From Acidobacteriota bacterium (GTDB lineage Bacteria > Acidobacteriota > Terriglobia > Bryobacterales > Bryobacteraceae): DNA of 35,973 nt. The stretch is taken from assembly GCA_016201205.1 (NCBI GenBank), contig JACQDF010000308.1, positions 1 to 35,973 on the forward strand, given 5' to 3'. A model generated the notes under the pieces. That model made no database searches. It saw only the letters and a list, made by a program, of their open reading frames with translations, and was not told where the DNA came from. Positions 31,210 to 35,973 of the stretch are shown piece by piece. Position 1 is the stretch's first letter, and every line of letters begins with the position of its first letter. The position numbers were made by a program, and so were the translations under genes.

Positions 31210-33021
31210 TTGGCGCGCGAATCCCGCTTCAGCCCTAAGCTACACTGTGGCTTGAGTCATCCAACTCCGCCCGCTCCCCAGATCATCGTCCTCGATGCCG
31301 GGGGCCAGTACTGCCATCTCATCGCACGCAAGGTGCGCGAATTCCACATCTACGCGGAAGTCCGGGGCTGCGAAACGCCCGCTCGCCAGCTCCAGGACGC
31401 GCGCGGCATGATCATCTCCGGCGGTCCGTCGAGCGTGTATGAAGCCGGCAGCCCGCATGTCGATCCCGCCATCTTCGAGCTGCATACGCCTGCCCTCGGC
31501 ATCTGCTACGGCCAGCAGTTGATGGCGCACCAACTGGGCGGCGAAGTCGAGCGGGGCGATAAGGGCGAGTATGGGCTGGCGTTTTTCGAGATCGAGACGC
31601 CGCAGCAACTGCTCAAAGGCGTTCACGGCCGGCAGCAGGTGTGGATGAGCCATCGCGATGTCGTGCGCAGGGCGCCGCCAGGCTTCCAGATCCTGGGCCG
31701 CACCGCGACCTGCGCGATCGCCGCCATGGGCGATCCGGAACGCAACCTCTACGCCGTGCAGTTCCATCCAGAGGTCGCCCACACACATCCCGGCAAGAAG
31801 ATCCTGGAGAATTTCCTCTTCGACATCTGCGGCTGCGTGCGGGATTGGGATCCCAGCCGGCGCATTCCGATCGTCGAAGAGCAGATCCGGAAGGCGTCGG
31901 CAGGGCGCAAGGTGTTCTTCTTCGTGAGCGGCGGCGTCGATTCCACGGTCGCCTACACTCTCTGCCTGCGCGCCCTCGATCCCGATCACGTGCATGGAGC
32001 GTATGTCGACACCGGGTTGATGCGGGAAGGAGAAACCGAATTCGTCCGCGACAATTTCGCTAAGCTCGGCGCGAAGAACATCCGCGTGGTCGGGGCACGA
32101 CAGGAGTTTCTTGCGCCGCTCGCCGCCGTCACCGACCCGGAACAGAAGCGCGAAATCATTGGTGAGCAGTTTGTGGCTGTCCAGGAGGGGATTCTGCAAT
32201 CGGGCCACTACCTGGATGCCGACTGGATTCTCGGCCAGGGCACGATTTACCCGGACACCATCGAATCGGGCGGCGCCGCCAAAGCGGACAAGATCAAGAC
32301 GCACCACAACCGCGTCGAAGGCATCCAGCGGCTGATCGAGGCCGGGCGCATCGTCGAGCCGCTCAGCTCCTTTTACAAAGACGAAGTCCGCCAGATCGGC
32401 CGCCAGCTCGCCATCCCGGAAGAAATGCTCGAGCGCCACCCGTTCCCCGGACCGGGCCTGGCGATTCGCTGCCTGTGTGAGCAGACAGCCGGCGCTGTCC
32501 GCAGGACGGAAGAAGGCTTCCTGCTGCCCGTGCACTCAGTGGGTGTGCAGGGCGATTCGCGCACGTACCGGCCTGCTCTCGCACTCGAGCGCATGCCGGA
32601 CGACGAGCATCTGGCCACCGAATTGATCAACCGGATCCAAGGCGTCAATCGCGTGGTCGCCGCTGTCGGCTCGCACACACCGCTGGGCGGAATGCGGTCT
32701 TCGCCGGCATTTTTGAGCGAAGCCCGCCTCGACCGCCTGCGCCATGCGGATGCGATCGTGCGCAGCCTCTCGCACGAAAGCGGCTTCGAAGCCTCTGTGT
32801 GGCAGTTCCCGGTCGTATTGATCCCGGTGGGCGACGCGGCCCGTTCCGACAGCCTGGTTCTCCGCCCGGTGGATAGTGTCGACGGCATGACCGCGCGAGC
32901 GGTCCGCATGGATTCCGACCTGCTCGATCGGATGACACGCGATCTGCTGGCCATCGAGGGCGTCTGCGCCGTTTTCTACGACCTCACTCACAAGCCGCCG
33001 GCCACCATCGAGTGGGAGTGA
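31210..33021 (+). CDS. guaA: GMP synthase (glutamine-hydrolysing), long eukaryote-like form
   Basis: The enzyme aminates XMP to GMP with glutamine and ATP. From a TTG at 31210 it is 603 residues; no ATG is suitable and TTG at 31252 is an alternative, so the exact start is open. The glutaminase domain has Cys99 in GICYGQQ and His186/Glu188 in FHPEV; the ATP-pyrophosphatase loop is SGGVDST (240-246); the XMP region has HPFPGPGLAIR. The C-terminal dimerisation part carries an insertion: SVGVQGDSRTYRPALALERM, then LRHADAIVRSLSHESGF, WQFPVVLIPVGD, ending YDLTHKPPATIEWE. This follows human GMPS (which reads SVGVQGDCRSY, ILRESGYAGKISQMPVILTP) rather than the 525-residue E. coli form. Confidence 0.93.
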   Translation: MARESRFSPKLHCGLSHPTPPAPQIIVLDAGGQYCHLIARKVREFHIYAEVRGCETPARQLQDARGMIISGGPSSVYEAGSPHVDPAIFELHTPALGICYGQQLMAHQLGGEVERGDKGEYGLAFFEIETPQQLLKGVHGRQQVWMSHRDVVRRAPPGFQILGRTATCAIAAMGDPERNLYAVQFHPEVAHTHPGKKILENFLFDICGCVRDWDPSRRIPIVEEQIRKASAGRKVFFFVSGGVDSTVAYTLCLRALDPDHVHGAYVDTGLMREGETEFVRDNFAKLGAKNIRVVGARQEFLAPLAAVTDPEQKREIIGEQFVAVQEGILQSGHYLDADWILGQGTIYPDTIESGGAAKADKIKTHHNRVEGIQRLIEAGRIVEPLSSFYKDEVRQIGRQLAIPEEMLERHPFPGPGLAIRCLCEQTAGAVRRTEEGFLLPVHSVGVQGDSRTYRPALALERMPDDEHLATELINRIQGVNRVVAAVGSHTPLGGMRSSPAFLSEARLDRLRHADAIVRSLSHESGFEASVWQFPVVLIPVGDAARSDSLVLRPVDSVDGMTARAVRMDSDLLDRMTRDLLAIEGVCAVFYDLTHKPPATIEWE

Positions 33022-35579
33022 CCAGGCGATTCCACCACCACCTGGCTGCCCCCGCGTGCCTTCTCGACGCGAATCCGGCCCGGCAGCCGCTCGCCCAGCT
33101 CCGCGATGTGCGAGATGACACCCACCATGCGGTTGCCGCTCGAGAGCGTTTCGAGCGCTTCGATCGCTGTTTCAAGCGCCTCGGCATCGAGCGACGAGAT
33201 GCCTTCGTCGATGAACAGCGAATCGAGCCGCGAGCGCGCCCGCTCGTCTGAGAAACCCGCGAGTCCTTCCGCCAGAGCGAGCGCCAGCGCCAGGGAAGCA
33301 AGGAACGACTCGCCGCCGCTCAGCGTCTTCACCGAACGCGGCTCGCTGGCATTCCATCCATCGACTACGAAGAATTCGTTGCGATCCTCGCTCAGCGTCA
33401 GCGTGTAGCGGCCGGTCGAGAGCGTGTTCAGCCGCATGGAAGCAGCCGCCGCCAGGTTTTGAAACACTTCACGCTGCACGTAGGCGATGAAGCCCTTCGC
33501 CGACAGCAACTGGCCGAGGTGCTGGCAAAGACTTGCCTCTTCCCGCTCCTGCTTGATGGAGCTGCGCAAATCTTCCGCTGTCTTGATGTCCCGTTCGATC
33601 CGCGCGCACTCGTTCTGCGTCCTTCCGATATCCACCTGCGTGTCTGCCAGACGCTTGCCGATCCCCTCGATGCGCTCCCCAAGAACCTTTGCTTCGCGGC
33701 CTTGCGGAAGCTCGGGCGCCTGCTGCGTCAAGATAGCCGCAATCCGCTTCGCCTTGTCTGCGGCCCCATCGATGTCCGATTGACTGTCCTTGATTTCGTT
33801 TTCGAGAGTCTTCTGGCGAATCTCGGAGTCCTGGAAGTTCTTCGCGGCTTTTTCCTTGCTCTTGAGGAGCACCTCTCGCTGAAGCGTCAAGGCCTGGTGG
33901 CTTTCTTTGGCCTGATTTTGTTCGGTGAGTTCCTTTTCAAGTTCCCACAGAGGCCTGAGGGTGAAATTCTGTAAGCCGGTATTGGCCTTCTGAAGGGATT
34001 CTTCGGTCTTTTGAATCTCTTTCACCATTTCATCCAGCGTCGCCTTGGCATCCGCCAGCCTTGCTTCCGCAGGGGCCAGCCTGTCCCGCTCTTTCGCGGC
34101 TTGCGCAGCGTCTTCGTCAAGCCTCCTCGCCTGTGCAACCAGCGTCTCCAGTTCCTGGATCGAGGCGTCTTTGGCTTGCTTCCGCGCCAGCTCGATCCTG
34201 TTATTGGCCTGCTGCCATCGCGACTGAATTTGTCGCCATTCGTCCAGCTTTCGCTTGGCCTCATCGAGGGAGGAGGCCGGAGGCTTCCCCGGAAGCTTCT
34301 TGACCACCTGCTCGCAAACAGGGCACGGCTCGCCGGGTTTCAGAACCCGTCGGATCTCCTGTGCGGCGTGCATCCGGTAGAGCCTTTCGTAATCCGACTC
34401 GGCCTGCTTTACCGATGCCTCCACTTGCTGAGGAAATTTCTCGAATTCACTTTTCGCCTCTCGAAGTTCGTCCAGACTCTTGCCTAGCAGATCGGCTGAG
34501 CCGTGTGTTGTTCGGAACTGGTCGCGCTCGGCAGTTGCAGGGGCCAGCCTGGTGGCCGACTCCTGCGCCTGTTTGGCCTCTTGTTCCAGGGATGGAAGGG
34601 CGGCTTCCTTCTCCTTGTGCTTATGGCGGAAGCGCGCGATCAGCTGCGCGAGCGGAGTGGCCTGCGTCAGTTGCGTCCAGCTCGCCTCGTCGTAACCTGT
34701 CTTGTCCAGCTTTGCATCAATCTCGGCCAGCTTCCACTCGCACTCTTCCAGCAACTTTGCGGCGTCGGCGCCGTCCGCCTTTGCCTTGGCCAGGTTTCCT
34801 TCAGCTTGAGCCAGCGCATCATGCTCCTTACGCTCTTCGTTGCGTGCTCTGTCCAGTTCCTCCGCTTCTTTGCGCAGTCGCTCCAGGCGCTCTCGCTCCG
34901 TTTTGTACTCCTGGCTTTTGCTCTCGAGATCCGCAAGCTGCTTTTGCTGATCCGCAAGATTCTCTTCCGTCGCATGCGCGAAGTTCTCTTTCAGGTTCTT
35001 CTCATCCGCGTCGGCGAGCGCCTTCAAGCTGCTAGCGCGCAAGTTGGCTAGCTGCATCATCCGCTCGTACAGGCGCAGATTCAGCAAATCCTTGAGAATC
35101 TCGGTGCGCTTGGCGGAGTCCCCGCGCAGGAATTCGTCAAACTCGCCTTGCGGCAGAATCACGGAGCGTGTGAAGCCCTCGAAATCGAGACCGACGATCT
35201 GCTGCACGCGCTGGTCAATCTCCCGCACGCTTCCCGACAGCGAGTTCCAATCGCCATCGAGATGCTCTTCGAGCAGCGGCTGCGTGGCGGTGCTCCTGCC
35301 GGACTTGCGAGTCCGGGAGATGCGGTAGAGCTTGTTGCCTGCCTGGAATGTCAGACACACCTTAACCACCGTCGAGCCCTGGCTGATCAGGCCCAGAACT
35401 TCGTTGGACCCGATGCGCGGCGTTTCTCCATACAGCGCATAAAGCATCGCATCGAGCAGCGAAGTCTTCCCTGCCCCCGTCGGCCCGGTGATCGCAAACA
35501 GCTCGAGACCGTCGAAGTCCACCTCGACACGCCGCGGGAAACTCGTGAAGCCTTCGAGCTCAAGCCGAACGGGGCGCAT
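32988..35579 (-). CDS. sbcC: exonuclease SbcC (Rad50-like ATPase)
   Basis: The 863-residue protein has Walker A GPTGAGKTS (32-40) in the N-terminal head, IILPQGEFDEFL-type Q-loop (VILPQGEFDEF), two long coiled-coil arms, a zinc-hook CPVC near residue 418, and a C-terminal head with LSGGESFLASLALALALAE (near 751) and Walker B SLFIDEGISSLD. With SbcD it forms the nuclease that cleaves hairpins and blocked ends. It is at the short end for SbcC (E. coli about 1048 residues), through shorter arms. It overlaps sbcD by 20 bases, and its tail overlaps the convergent guaA tail by 34 bases. Confidence 0.94.
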   Translation of the reverse strand: MRPVRLELEGFTSFPRRVEVDFDGLELFAITGPTGAGKTSLLDAMLYALYGETPRIGSNEVLGLISQGSTVVKVCLTFQAGNKLYRISRTRKSGRSTATQPLLEEHLDGDWNSLSGSVREIDQRVQQIVGLDFEGFTRSVILPQGEFDEFLRGDSAKRTEILKDLLNLRLYERMMQLANLRASSLKALADADEKNLKENFAHATEENLADQQKQLADLESKSQEYKTERERLERLRKEAEELDRARNEERKEHDALAQAEGNLAKAKADGADAAKLLEECEWKLAEIDAKLDKTGYDEASWTQLTQATPLAQLIARFRHKHKEKEAALPSLEQEAKQAQESATRLAPATAERDQFRTTHGSADLLGKSLDELREAKSEFEKFPQQVEASVKQAESDYERLYRMHAAQEIRRVLKPGEPCPVCEQVVKKLPGKPPASSLDEAKRKLDEWRQIQSRWQQANNRIELARKQAKDASIQELETLVAQARRLDEDAAQAAKERDRLAPAEARLADAKATLDEMVKEIQKTEESLQKANTGLQNFTLRPLWELEKELTEQNQAKESHQALTLQREVLLKSKEKAAKNFQDSEIRQKTLENEIKDSQSDIDGAADKAKRIAAILTQQAPELPQGREAKVLGERIEGIGKRLADTQVDIGRTQNECARIERDIKTAEDLRSSIKQEREEASLCQHLGQLLSAKGFIAYVQREVFQNLAAAASMRLNTLSTGRYTLTLSEDRNEFFVVDGWNASEPRSVKTLSGGESFLASLALALALAEGLAGFSDERARSRLDSLFIDEGISSLDAEALETAIEALETLSSGNRMVGVISHIAELGERLPGRIRVEKARGGSQVVVESPGHSHSMVAGGL

Positions 35580-35973
35580 CCGCCACCTCCGCGTACAGCT
35601 TCTTGAACAGAGCGAGCAGGTCCTCCGGTGTGCCGGGGTCGCCGTACTCGGCGCGATAGAAGCGGTCGAACAAGTCTTCCGGAGTCAGCGCCGTCAGTGG
35701 CTGCGCATCGCCGGCCCGATCGGTGCGCTCGGGCAGCTCGATTTGCACATCGACTGCGTTGGGCAGCATCTCGCGCACTTCGTCAGCGACGCCCGGTCTG
35801 AACGTCTCGAGCTTCACCGTCACCTTGAGGAAACCGTCATTGGCAAGCTCGCCGGCGCGCTTCTGCAATTCCACCAGCGTACCTTTCACCTCGCGTAAGT
35901 CGCACCCGCTCGCCAGGGCGATGCTTTCGAGGCGCGCTGTTTTCCCGGGGCTGGCGTCCACGAGGACCACTCG
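35560..35973 (-). CDS. sbcD: exonuclease SbcD, C-terminal part, cut by the right edge
   Basis: The open frame enters from the right edge and encodes about 137 residues. They resemble the capping/C-terminal region of SbcD (VLVDASPGKTARLESIAL, LEALxxFKKLYAEV style end), with no catalytic phosphoesterase motifs since those are upstream of the window. Identity rests largely on its position: the stop overlaps the start of sbcC by 20 bases, as in the usual sbcDC operon. Confidence 0.75.
   Translation of the reverse strand, partial: RVVLVDASPGKTARLESIALASGCDLREVKGTLVELQKRAGELANDGFLKVTVKLETFRPGVADEVREMLPNAVDVQIELPERTDRAGDAQPLTALTPEDLFDRFYRAEYGDPGTPEDLLALFKKLYAEVADAPRSA

Overview
The window looks like chromosome of a high-GC Acidobacteriota bacterium, most likely of the Solibacter/Bryobacter group (Bryobacterales). 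The best taxonomic clue is the C-terminal domain of the secreted protein at 1626-4616, with its GGVLNAASYAPG-type opening, which I recognise as the Solibacter-type C-terminal domain (TIGR03437-like). A VWA protein of acidobacterial style, a sulfatase preceded by a DUF1501 remnant, and an acidobacterial-type sugar-phosphate isomerase agree with this. Apart from a few scars, genes are tightly packed, with many 1-20 base overlaps. No tRNA, rRNA, CRISPR array or intact transposase was found.

Layout. 1-1106 is a degraded accessory patch: the tail of an unknown gene, a small reverse ORF, an attC-like palindrome and a multiply frameshifted remnant of a DUF499-family ATPase, a defence-island type gene. 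1110-4616 (minus) holds a RidA-like protein and a large secreted HEAGH protein. 4648-7397 (plus) holds a zinc-ribbon AIM24 protein, a membrane-anchored unknown, and an Rrf2 regulator followed by cysteine synthase. 7403-12880 (minus) is an overlapping set: LolD-like ABC ATPase, ClpC, hybrid histidine kinase, DNA polymerase III delta-prime.

12881-14199 is a second accessory patch: hairpins, a two-gene HEPN module (13301-14074), and directly behind it only the last 40 codons of a DUF1501 gene whose stop still overlaps the sulfatase start (14199). This suggests the HEPN module replaced the front of that gene. 15610-18033 (minus) is a membrane HD-GYP/GAF/GGDEF protein. 18183-20212 carries an efflux-type adaptor lipoprotein and a VWA protein, without the expected pump. 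20225-21743 (minus) has a coiled-coil membrane protein and thymidine kinase. 21768-25786 (plus) has two methyltransferases, a CusF-SCO copper protein and a TPR lipoprotein. 26037-26776 has two coupled unknown membrane ORFs, followed by a REP-like palindromic element.

26909-29275 (minus) is a close-packed set: a 46-residue membrane protein, RNase PH, a metallo-beta-lactamase-fold protein, and RdgB. 29304-31190 is a phosphoglucose-isomerase-like enzyme. 31210-33021 is GMP synthase of the long, eukaryote-like form, overlapping tail to tail with SbcC. The SbcD C-terminus runs off the right edge.

The strongest candidates for something undescribed are the HEPN module with its unfamiliar 103-residue partner sitting in a truncated DUF1501 gene, and the attC-like site next to the dead DUF499 gene. 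All family assignments are by reading, without database searches.
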